Assembly: GCA_024683645.1 (NCBI GenBank) | Contig: JAIKYA010000021.1 | Coordinates: 1 to 33,076, forward strand | Direction of reading: 5' to 3' | Origin: Lachnospiraceae bacterium | GTDB taxonomy: Bacteria > Bacillota > Clostridia > Lachnospirales > Lachnospiraceae | Length of the DNA: 33,076 nucleotides | Shown here: positions 15,539 through 23,473 of the stretch, piece after piece | How the letters are laid out: each line of letters starts with the position of its first letter | Position numbering within the stretch: position 1 is the first letter of the stretch | Made by a program: the position numbers and the translations under genes | The notes under the pieces: generated by a model | Seen by the model: the letters and a program-made list of their open reading frames with translations, nothing else | Database searches by the model: none | What the model was told of the DNA's origin: nothing

Positions 15539-16357
15539 ATGGTAGTACAGCACAATTTAACAGCAATGAACAGTAACAGAATGTTAGGTCTCACAACCAA
15601 TGCGCAGGCTAAGTCAACCGAGAAGTTATCATCCGGTTACAAAGTAAACCGTGCAGCTGATGATGCAGCAGGCCTTGCCATAAGCGAGAAGATGCGCCGC
15701 CAGATCAAAGGCTTAACACAGGCATCCGCGAACGCTCAGGATGGTATCTCCTGCGTACAGACAGCAGAAGGTGCTCTGAACGAAGTACACGACATGCTTC
15801 AGAGAATGAACGTCCTTGCTAATCAGGCATCCAACGATACCATGACAACCAAGGATCGTGAATATCTGAACAGTGAAGTTCAGGCTCTTAAGAGCGAGAT
15901 CAACCGTGTTGCTTCTACGACTACATTCAATGAGCAGAATCTGCTCAACGGTAACTTTACCGGCAAGAATCTTCAGGTTGGTGCAGAATCAGGTCAGTTT
16001 ATCAAGATCAGCATCGCCAAGATGAGCGCTTCCGGTATTGGTATTAGTGGAGTATCTGTAAGCGGAGCCAATAATACGAAAGCGCAGAGCGCAATCCAGA
16101 AGATCAAGGACGCGCTTGCAAGCGTTTCCAAGCAGAGGTCAGACCTCGGTGCTGTTCAGAACAGACTGGAGCACACGATCAACAACCTGGATAACGTGGT
16201 TGAGAATACTACCGCAGCTGAGAGCCAGATCCGTGATACTGATATGGCTACAGAGATGGTTAAGTACTCCAACAATCAGGTGCTGTCACAGGCAGGTACC
16301 TCGATGCTGGCTCAGGCTAACCAGTCAAATCAGGGAGTTCTGTCACTGCTCGGCTGA
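15539..16357 (+). CDS. Flagellin, second near-identical copy, with a cysteine
   Basis: 272 residues, identical to the first copy except for Cys instead of Ala at residue 72 (codon 15752-15754) and Val instead of Ile near the C-terminus. Cysteine is rare in flagellins, which are exported and packed into a filament. The 5' and 3' parts of the gene carry dozens of silent changes against copy one, but bases 15971-16197 match the corresponding 227 bases with a single change. The gene has its own sigma-28 promoter, CsrA-like leader and terminator, so it can be controlled apart from copy one. The role is a filament subunit. Whether both copies enter the same filament is not known. Confidence 0.97.
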   Translation: MVVQHNLTAMNSNRMLGLTTNAQAKSTEKLSSGYKVNRAADDAAGLAISEKMRRQIKGLTQASANAQDGISCVQTAEGALNEVHDMLQRMNVLANQASNDTMTTKDREYLNSEVQALKSEINRVASTTTFNEQNLLNGNFTGKNLQVGAESGQFIKISIAKMSASGIGISGVSVSGANNTKAQSAIQKIKDALASVSKQRSDLGAVQNRLEHTINNLDNVVENTTAAESQIRDTDMATEMVKYSNNQVLSQAGTSMLAQANQSNQGVLSLLG

Positions 16358-16379
16358 TAATATTCCAGATAATAATAAA

Positions 16380-16410
16380 AAGAAGCTGCGAAAGCGGCTT
16401 CTTTTTTCTT
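16380..16410. terminator. Bidirectional terminator between flagellin 2 and the minus-strand gene
   Basis: AAGAAGCTGC (16380-16389), a GAAA tetraloop and GCGGCTTCTT (16394-16403) are followed by TTTTCTT on the plus strand. On the minus strand the same hairpin is followed by TTTATTATTAT, so it can stop both converging transcripts. Confidence 0.9.
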
Positions 16411-16438
16411 CCCGGGAAAGTCCTGCAGATTTCCCGGG
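16411..16438. repeat. Hairpin just downstream of the minus-strand gene
   Basis: CCCGGGAAA (16411-16419) pairs perfectly with TTTCCCGGG (16430-16438). Neither strand has a T tract directly after it. It is the first structure met by minus-strand transcripts after the stop at 16453 and may support the adjoining terminator. Confidence 0.7.
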
Positions 16439-16452
16439 CATGCTGTTTATGT

Positions 16453-18774
16453 TTATATCCCGAGAGCTGTTTGCAGTTGTTCGGCTCCCCACTTTGAAAC
16501 GAGGTATTGAAGATTGCGCTCCATAAGTTCTTCCAGATCCTCTCTTTTTCGGAAACTCTGACTTCCGGCATGGTATATAAAGCTGTTTTCACATATAAGC
16601 AGTTTATAACCGGCGGCCGTTATCCTGAGACTAAGATCCGTATCCTCATAATATCCGGGGGAAAAGCGTTCATCAAGATTTCCTGTGAGCCTGAGTACAT
16701 CCCGCCTGATCAAAAAGGCAAAACCGCAAAGAAAGCCCTGCTCGCGGTACGGATCACTCATCAGGCGGTTGTTTTTGGCGCCGTATTCCACATATTGTTC
16801 GGGCGTATCGAAAATGATATCACGTATTTGGCCCTTTCCGGCATAGTTTGATATGCATCCTGCAGCGCCGGTCTTCTCATCCTGATAGAGACCCATTCTC
16901 AGCCAGAAAAGGGCATCGGGAGTAAGCCGGGTATCGTTATTGAGTAAAAAGATGTCTTCGTCCGGTGAAGAAAGTTCAATCCCCTGATTGCAGGCTGCGG
17001 GGAAGCCGGCGTTTTCATTATTGCATCTTAATATGATGTTATCCTGTTCTTTTAACCATCTGACGGTATCGTTATCCGAACCGTTGTCAACAACAATGAT
17101 GGAATATGTTTCGGGATCACAGTATTCTCTTATGCTTTCAATGCATTTTTGGAGCAGAAAGCGTTGACCATATGAAACGATAACTATTGCTGTTTTGGGA
17201 ACAGAACCTCCGTTTTCGCCGCATTGCTCCAGTTTGCGGTGCAGACGGTCCCTTTCGTCCGCTGTGCGGGATGCATAAAGCGCTCTCTGATAACAGAGAA
17301 AGGCCTGCTTTATATTAGCTGAAAAAAGTGAGTCGCCGAGTGCTTCGAAGCCGGCATCTGTGCTATCGGCAGGAGAAGCTTCGCTGCCGGTGTCGCTGTG
17401 CTTTTGTGCGACGGCTCTTATCTGGTACTGGAAAGTTTCATACATGAAGCGCTCTGCCGAAGGGGCGAGTTCCAGCAGGTGCTCGATCAGGGCATGGTCA
17501 TCGACGCTCAGGTCAATGCAGCGATCCTGACGGAGCTCTATTTCCATTTCCGCAGCGTCAAAGATACGGACGATCTCATTCCATGTAAACATATGGATAT
17601 GAGTCCTGTCTAACAGGCCCATTTCAGTGTAGGTGAAATCACCGTGCAGTAAGCCTCGCATTACGGATATATGCATAAGATTGGGAATGCTGGCAACGAT
17701 CCTGCCGTCAGGTTTTAGAAAACTCTTAACATATCTCAGGGTGCGAAGCGGATCATGCAGATGCTCGAGCACATCGGCAAAAATGATCATATCCAGACTG
17801 CCCGGAGTGAGAGGCAGGGATTCATCTTCTATATTGGCAACAAAAGCGCGGTCCAGAACATGCGAGGCAAGATCTGTTGCGGCGGCGGATATATCACAGC
17901 CGACAGCAGTGATAAGGGGATAACGTTCTTTCAGCATGAGCAGTGTTGCACCGCAGTCACAGCCGATCTCGAGGATGTTCGTATCGGAGCTGTTTTTTAT
18001 ATCGATAATATCTATTATATCTCCGTTGCCAAAGAGATTCATGTAATGGATATTACGCTTTTTTCTCAGATAAGCTTCATCTTCTTCCATGTGTATGAGT
18101 GAATCCATATGCTCGGGAAACTCGGTCGGGAGCTCAAGGACCACGGCATTATGGCATATGACCATTTTAAGCCCGAGGTAAAGTAAACCGAGGGATATAT
18201 CCCGGATAACGGCTCGAAGGGAAAAGAGTGAGGGATCAAAACCGCCGATCTGCGTAAGTGCGTCATATCGCAGAAAGAAGAAACAGCCGTCAAAACCCAT
18301 TACCCGTTCTGCTCTCCCGCTCATTCTGCCGGCATAATCGACAGTCTCCTCATATTCGGAAAGAGTTACGGCTGTACGTTGCTGTCTGATCGTGGATTCC
18401 GTCATCTCACAGCTTACGGCAGCCGGTGACAGGTCAGAGCAGAAGACATCGAGCATTCTTTCCATACATCCGGGTATGGGGATATATCTGCATTGCATTA
18501 TCATAAGATCGGTTCGTATTTCAAGCCCGTCTATAACCTGCTGCAGTACGCTCCCCCAGGGTTCCATTCCCTGATCCATGTACACATAGGTCAGATCCTG
18601 CTGTGAGGCGGCCCATTCACGCAGACCGTCATCAGAAGCATTATCGATAAGGACGAGGGGAAAATCTCCTTCAGGCAGATTCATTCTGAGAAATTTTACG
18701 GCCAGTTCTGCCAGCTTCTTTTCATTATGAACCGGCATTAAGATAGTTATTCGCTTATCACGGATATCACTCAT
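16453..18774 (-). CDS. Three-domain GT2 / SAM-methyltransferase / GT2 protein
   Basis: 773 residues. Residues 7-230 are a GT2-like domain (ITILMPVHNEKKLAELAVKF) in which the usual DxD position reads MQCRY, so its catalysis is doubtful. Residues 267-420 are a class I methyltransferase (ILEIGCDCGATLLML, then MIIFADVLEHLHDPLRTLRY at about 329-348). After a low-complexity linker, residues 527-773 are a rhamnosyltransferase-like GT2 (AIVIVSYGQRFLLQKCIESI, with LLNNDTR at 610-616). It likely extends and O-methylates a glycan in the cytosol. AGGAGGA lies before the ATG at 18774. It is the only minus-strand gene, converging on flagellin 2 and diverging from the ligase-like gene, which makes it an independent unit. 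Substrates are unknown. Confidence 0.85.
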   Translation of the reverse strand: MSDIRDKRITILMPVHNEKKLAELAVKFLRMNLPEGDFPLVLIDNASDDGLREWAASQQDLTYVYMDQGMEPWGSVLQQVIDGLEIRTDLMIMQCRYIPIPGCMERMLDVFCSDLSPAAVSCEMTESTIRQQRTAVTLSEYEETVDYAGRMSGRAERVMGFDGCFFFLRYDALTQIGGFDPSLFSLRAVIRDISLGLLYLGLKMVICHNAVVLELPTEFPEHMDSLIHMEEDEAYLRKKRNIHYMNLFGNGDIIDIIDIKNSSDTNILEIGCDCGATLLMLKERYPLITAVGCDISAAATDLASHVLDRAFVANIEDESLPLTPGSLDMIIFADVLEHLHDPLRTLRYVKSFLKPDGRIVASIPNLMHISVMRGLLHGDFTYTEMGLLDRTHIHMFTWNEIVRIFDAAEMEIELRQDRCIDLSVDDHALIEHLLELAPSAERFMYETFQYQIRAVAQKHSDTGSEASPADSTDAGFEALGDSLFSANIKQAFLCYQRALYASRTADERDRLHRKLEQCGENGGSVPKTAIVIVSYGQRFLLQKCIESIREYCDPETYSIIVVDNGSDNDTVRWLKEQDNIILRCNNENAGFPAACNQGIELSSPDEDIFLLNNDTRLTPDALFWLRMGLYQDEKTGAAGCISNYAGKGQIRDIIFDTPEQYVEYGAKNNRLMSDPYREQGFLCGFAFLIRRDVLRLTGNLDERFSPGYYEDTDLSLRITAAGYKLLICENSFIYHAGSQSFRKREDLEELMERNLQYLVSKWGAEQLQTALGI

Positions 18775-18802
18775 GCTTCGTCCTCCTGTTTATGTAATGA
18801 TA

Positions 18803-18808
18803 ATTATA
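18803..18808 (-). promoter_or_regulatory. Candidate extended -10 box for the minus-strand gene
   Basis: Read on the minus strand, TGGTATAAT contains TATAAT with an upstream TG in the extended -10 position, 29 bases ahead of the start at 18774. No good -35 box is visible, which extended -10 promoters can tolerate. Confidence 0.45.
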
Positions 18809-18874
18809 CCACGCCGACGCCGGCATTGCTATCCGATATTGAGGTCGGTATGCGGTATTTGTGATGTTTTTTGC

Positions 18875-18903
18875 TGGACGTAAGGTGTAAAATCAGATAT
18901 AAT
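18875..18903 (+). promoter_or_regulatory. Candidate sigma-A promoter of the large glycan operon
   Basis: TGGACG (18875-18880), 17 bases, TATAAT (18898-18903), 37 bases before the start at 18941. It is the only clear promoter before the plus-strand run of genes that ends at 32789. Confidence 0.6.
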
Positions 18904-18940
18904 ATTATGCGGTTTAATTCAATGATCAGGGAGTAAAGAG

Positions 18941-20572
18941 ATGAGCGCAAATGTTAAGAAAAAAAAGAAGAATCTGAAATCGGCACCGCAGCAGATAGCC
19001 GATATGATCATGGTATTCCTTACCATGAGCTATGTGGTGGTGATGCTGTGTATCTACCCCTTATACTTTCACGATAAATACTTTGATATGGGCGACAGCA
19101 AGTACGAGTTTTTCAGATGGTTCTCGCTGGTAGTGCTTGGGCTGGCCATAGTCGGTCTGGTATATTTTGTCATATGTTATTTCCGGGAGATCAAGTGGAA
19201 AGAACTTCATAAGCAGATCTCGCTATGTGATGCTTTTGTTATCGCTTTTGGCGTATTAAGCCTGCTTTCCTATCTTGCATCGGATTTTAAGGATACTGCG
19301 ATATGGGGCTATAACGGCTGGTTTATGGGCCTCATGAGTCAGTTTATCTTTGTTGCGGCTTATTATTTCGTCTCCAGATTCTGGGAGTGGAGTGACGGGG
19401 TTATCAGAGTTGCCATCATAGTCGCAGCAGTGTGCTACCAGATGGGTATACTTCAGAGATTCGGCTTCAATCCCCTGGGCATGTACGACGGTGTCGGAGA
19501 CCAGGATATAATGAAGTTCCTTTCTACCCTGGGGCAGACCTCCTGGTATTCCTCCTATGCGATCCTGATGATGCCTCTCGGCATGTACATGTACTGGAAG
19601 GCTGATGCCAAAGATATAAAGGCCAGGGTGCTTTACGGCATCTTTACTGCGCTTGGTTTCGGCATGATATGTACGACCAACAGCGACAGCGCTTACATGG
19701 CTATCGTCTTTATATTCCTTGTATTTTTCCGTTATTCACTGGACAGTAACGAGAAGGCGAAACGTTTTCTGGAGATGATGATAATAGGCCTGTGTTCATT
19801 CAGGATCATCGGATGGCTGCATGCAACGCTGGATGAAAGAGAATATCATCTCTTTGTCGGCACCGAGGATATGACCATCTTTATGACCGAGTCAAAGCTG
19901 ATGTATATCCCCCTGGCGGTCGCAGTGTTACTGTATATCGTTCTCATCAGTGTAACAAAAAAGAGGGAAGATAAGGAAGCTTTTGATATATCCCTGTACA
20001 GAAAGCCTGTCTGGGGCATAACAGTCGCTGCAGTCATTGCGGTGGCAGTTGCTGCCGTGTGTCTGGTAGTGGGAGTGACGACGGGAAAAATAGAAAAACT
20101 GAGCGGCGTGAACATTCTGAATTTCGACAATGCCTGGGGTAACCACCGAGGTTTTAACTGGAGGATGGCCTGGACTGCTTTCGGCAACGCTTCCGTAAAA
20201 GATTTTCTGATAGGTGTGGGTCCGGACTGTTTCGCGGATGCCATGAACGAATACTGTATGGAGGAAGTATATACGTACTGGCATGGACAGGCGCTGGCCT
20301 GTGCCCATAACGAGTGGTTCAATATGCTGGTGACACAGGGCATACTCGGTGTGCTGGCTTATCTGGGCATATTTATAACAGCTCTTATCAGAGGAGCTAA
20401 GACAGCATCGAAGAATCCGATTGTGATACCTTTGATGGCACTTGTTGTTGCTTATATGTCGCATAATTTCTTCTGTTACCAGCAGTGCATATGCACTCCG
20501 GTCGTATTTATAGCGATGGCTATGATCGAACTGCAGGCACGCTGGAAGGGAGAACCGCAGAGCAGATTATGA
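18941..20572 (+). CDS. O-antigen ligase/polymerase-like membrane protein
   Basis: 543 residues, with about ten or more hydrophobic segments (first near 20-42, then spread to about 530) after a lysine-rich N-terminus. A large loop at roughly 375-450 precedes AHNEWFNMLVTQGILGVLAY (from 455), which matches the Wzy_C/O-antigen ligase motif with His456. Members polymerise or transfer lipid-linked glycans on the outer face of the membrane, and some (PglL type) glycosylate proteins. In a Gram-positive flagellar island it could polymerise or ligate a surface glycan. Flagellin glycosylation by Maf is cytosolic, so this protein may serve another acceptor. GGGAG precedes the ATG. It overlaps the next gene by four bases. 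Confidence 0.8.
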   Translation: MSANVKKKKKNLKSAPQQIADMIMVFLTMSYVVVMLCIYPLYFHDKYFDMGDSKYEFFRWFSLVVLGLAIVGLVYFVICYFREIKWKELHKQISLCDAFVIAFGVLSLLSYLASDFKDTAIWGYNGWFMGLMSQFIFVAAYYFVSRFWEWSDGVIRVAIIVAAVCYQMGILQRFGFNPLGMYDGVGDQDIMKFLSTLGQTSWYSSYAILMMPLGMYMYWKADAKDIKARVLYGIFTALGFGMICTTNSDSAYMAIVFIFLVFFRYSLDSNEKAKRFLEMMIIGLCSFRIIGWLHATLDEREYHLFVGTEDMTIFMTESKLMYIPLAVAVLLYIVLISVTKKREDKEAFDISLYRKPVWGITVAAVIAVAVAAVCLVVGVTTGKIEKLSGVNILNFDNAWGNHRGFNWRMAWTAFGNASVKDFLIGVGPDCFADAMNEYCMEEVYTYWHGQALACAHNEWFNMLVTQGILGVLAYLGIFITALIRGAKTASKNPIVIPLMALVVAYMSHNFFCYQQCICTPVVFIAMAMIELQARWKGEPQSRL

Positions 20573-21612
20573 TAAGCATATCACTTGTAATGATAGTTAA
20601 AAACGGGGAGAGAGTTCTGGCAAGATGCCTGGACTCTTTTCGTAATGTCGTGGATGAGATAGTGATCGTGGATACCGGCTCGACGGATTCCACGAAAGCG
20701 ATCGCGGCAGGATATACGGACAGGATCTATGATTTTGAGTGGGTGGATGATTTCTCCGCTGCAAGGAACTTCGCATTTTCAAAAGCAACAAAGGATTATA
20801 TTTATTCCGCGGATGCCGATGAGATGATAGACGGGGAGAATATAGAGAAGTTCATGGCGCTTAAGGAAGCCATGCAGCCCGAGATAGAGATGGTCCAGAT
20901 GGTCTATGTCAACAGGCATGAATATACGACCACCGAGAATTATGAAAGAGATTTAAGACCCAAGCTGTATAAGAGACTGAGAAAGTTCAGATGGGTAGAG
21001 CCGGTGCACGAAGCGGTGAGCATGCTTCCGCTGGTATATGACAGCGATATCGAGATACTCCATATGCCGGAAAATGCCCATGCCGGCAGGGACTTCGGTA
21101 TATTTGAAAAAACGATAAAAGCTCAGGGAAGCCTTTCGGAGAGGCTGAGACATATGTATGCGCAGGAGCTGATGCTTGCCGGTGAGAAAAAGGATCTGGA
21201 TGCGGCAGCTGCATACTTTGATGCGCTTGCACATGACGGGGAAAGCACCGAAGACATCCGTACGGAATGCTACTGTGTACTCGCAAGGCAGGCCAGGCTG
21301 TCAGCAGATGTGAACGGATTTTTTAAATGGGCGCTGAAAAATGTAAGTACGGCTCCGTGTTCCGAGATCTGCTGTGAACTCGGACAATACTTTTTTGATG
21401 CAGCCGATCTTGAAGAGGCTTCTGTCTGGTTTCTGAATGCTGCGGAAGAAACGGAAGCCGTGCTGGTTGCGGCATCGGGCGGTGAGCACGCTTATGAAAT
21501 GCTGGCGCATTGTTATGAAAAAACGGCAGGCCTTCACCCGGAAATAAAAGAGGAATGTCTGAGGATCGCCATAGAATACAAGGCAAAAGCAAAGGATAAC
21601 AGGAAGGCGTAA
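20569..21612 (+). CDS. GT2 glycosyltransferase, SunS-like with helical C-terminus
   Basis: 347 residues. Residues 1-95 show the GT2 fold start (ISLVMIVKNGERVLARCLDS), VDTGSTDST at 35-43, FSAARNFAF at about 62-70 and the metal-binding ADADE at 81-85. The W-V-E-P-V-H-E segment near 144-150 is common in this subgroup, which includes the peptide S-glycosyltransferase SunS. Residues from about 190 on are helical with TPR-like character. I chose ATG 20569 because it overlaps the previous stop as ATGA and begins directly at the domain, while the longer in-frame start at 20485 has no domain support. It is cytosolic. The sugar and acceptor are unknown. Confidence 0.85.
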   Translation: MISISLVMIVKNGERVLARCLDSFRNVVDEIVIVDTGSTDSTKAIAAGYTDRIYDFEWVDDFSAARNFAFSKATKDYIYSADADEMIDGENIEKFMALKEAMQPEIEMVQMVYVNRHEYTTTENYERDLRPKLYKRLRKFRWVEPVHEAVSMLPLVYDSDIEILHMPENAHAGRDFGIFEKTIKAQGSLSERLRHMYAQELMLAGEKKDLDAAAAYFDALAHDGESTEDIRTECYCVLARQARLSADVNGFFKWALKNVSTAPCSEICCELGQYFFDAADLEEASVWFLNAAEETEAVLVAASGGEHAYEMLAHCYEKTAGLHPEIKEECLRIAIEYKAKAKDNRKA

Positions 21613-23018
21613 TGAGCGTAAGGCTGTTTGAGGATGAGTTTTATCATAAAGAGGAACGCTGCGGCTTCGTTGTGAGCGAAGTGATGAAGCACTGCTGGGC
21701 CGCGGATATGCTTATACTGGAAGAGCTGAAAGCGATCTGCGCCGGGCACGGCCTTAAGTTTTTTGCGGCATACGGAACACTGCTGGGAGCGATCAGGCAT
21801 GGAGGTTACATCCCCTGGGATGATGATATAGATATAGGCATGGTCAGGGATGACTATATTGCACTGACAGAACTGCTTGAAAACAGCGATAAATATAATA
21901 TTCTGAATCCTTATACCAGGTCCTGGTATGATATGAATTTTTCACATGTCACAAACAACAACGATATCTGCTTCAAAAGAGAATACCTGAAAAAATGGGA
22001 AGGCTGTCCTTTTCTTACGGGGCCGGACATCTACCCGTATTACTATATTCCGAGGGATCCGGCTGAAGAAGCCTATATACTGGCTTTGCTTGAAAGAATT
22101 GATAATGCGATATCGCTGAGTAAACAGTCGGATGCACTGAAGGAGCGAAGCGGATCTTTTAATGCCGGAAACAGTATAAATGAAAGACTGGCTATGTCTC
22201 TGGTAGAACTGGAAAAAGAGACGGGATACACATTTAATACGGATAGGCCTGTTCAAAACCAGCTGGAGATACTTTACGATCAGGTATGCAGGATAACCGT
22301 GAGGGAGGATGCGGATTATCTTGCACGCTATGACGAATATACAAAGGACAGAAGTAAAAAGTTTCCCAGGGAATATCTCGAGAATGTCATAGAGGTTCCT
22401 TTTGAACACATATCGATCCCTGTTCCTGCAGGATATGCGGCAGTGCTTAATGCGAGATTCGGAAATTCCTATCTGACGCCTTCCGTTGAGCGGGGGGCAC
22501 ATGATTATCCCTATTACAGGAAACAGATGGGATCGATCGGAAATAAGCTGGAGCAGGCAATACTTGAAGCATATTCCGATAAACGGATAAAGAAGGAATA
22601 TGTTCCTGAGGGCGGTGATAAAAGAAGCCTGATCTACTATACCTCTGTCAGGGATATGATCATAAACAGCGGAAGGGCGATCGAAAAGATCACTGAGATG
22701 CTTGATAGTTTTGGAAAGATAAAAGACAGATACAGGATATACTGGATACAGGGTGAGTTTCCGGCTAACGAGGATCTGGCCTTTGATGAGATGATGCCGG
22801 ATATGATGGATGAGTATGAAAAGCTGAAGGAAAAAGCAGAAGCAGTAGCTGTGTCTGTATATGGAGAATCCGATCTCATTGATAAAATAGCAGAGGATGC
22901 AGAAATATTTATCGGAGATGTGAGTCTTATTTCCGAAGAATTTGAGAAGAAACAAAAGAAAGTTTTTATACAGGATTATGATGCGGGCGAGGATCCGCTG
23001 TTTGAACGGCTGAGCTGA
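21612..23018 (+). CDS. LicD-family transferase with extra C-terminal domain
   Basis: 468 residues. LicD signature at 54-76: YGTLLGAIRHGGYIPWDDDI then DIG, with the nucleotidyltransferase-like Asp cluster. LicD proteins transfer phosphodiester-linked groups such as phosphocholine to surface glycans. After the LicD region (to about 320) comes a domain at 337-460 (beginning KRSLIYYTSVRD) that is not part of LicD. It resembles by eye the stand-alone protein encoded at 23083-23460. The start overlaps the previous stop (TAATG). The likely job is to decorate the flagellar or surface glycan with a phosphorylated group. No licA/licC-type choline genes are visible, so the transferred group is unknown. 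Confidence 0.85.
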   Translation: MSVRLFEDEFYHKEERCGFVVSEVMKHCWAADMLILEELKAICAGHGLKFFAAYGTLLGAIRHGGYIPWDDDIDIGMVRDDYIALTELLENSDKYNILNPYTRSWYDMNFSHVTNNNDICFKREYLKKWEGCPFLTGPDIYPYYYIPRDPAEEAYILALLERIDNAISLSKQSDALKERSGSFNAGNSINERLAMSLVELEKETGYTFNTDRPVQNQLEILYDQVCRITVREDADYLARYDEYTKDRSKKFPREYLENVIEVPFEHISIPVPAGYAAVLNARFGNSYLTPSVERGAHDYPYYRKQMGSIGNKLEQAILEAYSDKRIKKEYVPEGGDKRSLIYYTSVRDMIINSGRAIEKITEMLDSFGKIKDRYRIYWIQGEFPANEDLAFDEMMPDMMDEYEKLKEKAEAVAVSVYGESDLIDKIAEDAEIFIGDVSLISEEFEKKQKKVFIQDYDAGEDPLFERLS

Positions 23019-23082
23019 TGCGGGCAGAGTGTGAAAAATGATATTTATGGCAGAGTAAAATGCAGAGCTGCAGGGAGGACAT

Positions 23083-23460
23083 ATGAAAGAAAAAAAGAAG
23101 ATCCTGTTTATGATAGGTGCAAATGAACTTGCCGAACATAAAAGTATTTTCATCCGGGCTGTAAAGGAAAGACTGGATCTGTTTTGTGCGAATGCTGACA
23201 GACTGGAGGTCGATCTGTGTCTCTATCCGTCGGACAGAGATCAGTGGAGGAAAATAGATGCCGGATCGGCCGAAAAACTTTTTGAGCTTTTGGAAGAAGC
23301 AAAAACTAAGGGTATCTGTATCAAAGAGATAGCGCCGAAAGACGGTGAGAATGAGGCGGAAAACTATGATGCGTACTACGGAAGCCCCTCATTTATGCCC
23401 CTGCATTTTACACAGTGTAATAAACCTGCGATGATAGCGGATATGTCGATCGGGATATAG
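23083..23460 (+). CDS. Small protein of unknown function, resembling the LicD C-terminal domain
   Basis: 125 residues, no signal peptide or membrane segment. It begins KEKKKILFMIGANELAEHKS and ends with a DAYYGSPSFMPLHFTQCNKP segment followed by AMIADM. By eye its layout (a basic start, a hydrophobic strand, two helices, a strand with Tyr-Pro, an acidic helix, and a closing KP-hydrophobic strand) follows residues 337-460 of the preceding LicD protein. An AGGGAGGA ribosome binding site lies before ATG 23083. The next gene begins 13 bases after the stop. It may be a partner subunit for the Maf-like protein downstream. I do not recognise a named family. Confidence 0.7.
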   Translation: MKEKKKILFMIGANELAEHKSIFIRAVKERLDLFCANADRLEVDLCLYPSDRDQWRKIDAGSAEKLFELLEEAKTKGICIKEIAPKDGENEAENYDAYYGSPSFMPLHFTQCNKPAMIADMSIGI

Positions 23461-23473
23461 GAGAATTGTAGCT

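Noticed and set aside
14568..16357. Mobile element or phase-variation switch involving the flagellin pair
   Set aside because: No recombinase gene, no inverted repeats flanking an invertible segment, and both genes have intact starts, leaders and terminators. A plain duplication with conversion explains the data.
21942..23153. 403-residue minus-strand open frame
   Set aside because: It is antisense to the LicD gene and its downstream gap. The translated sequence has no recognisable motif and the plus strand is clearly coding.
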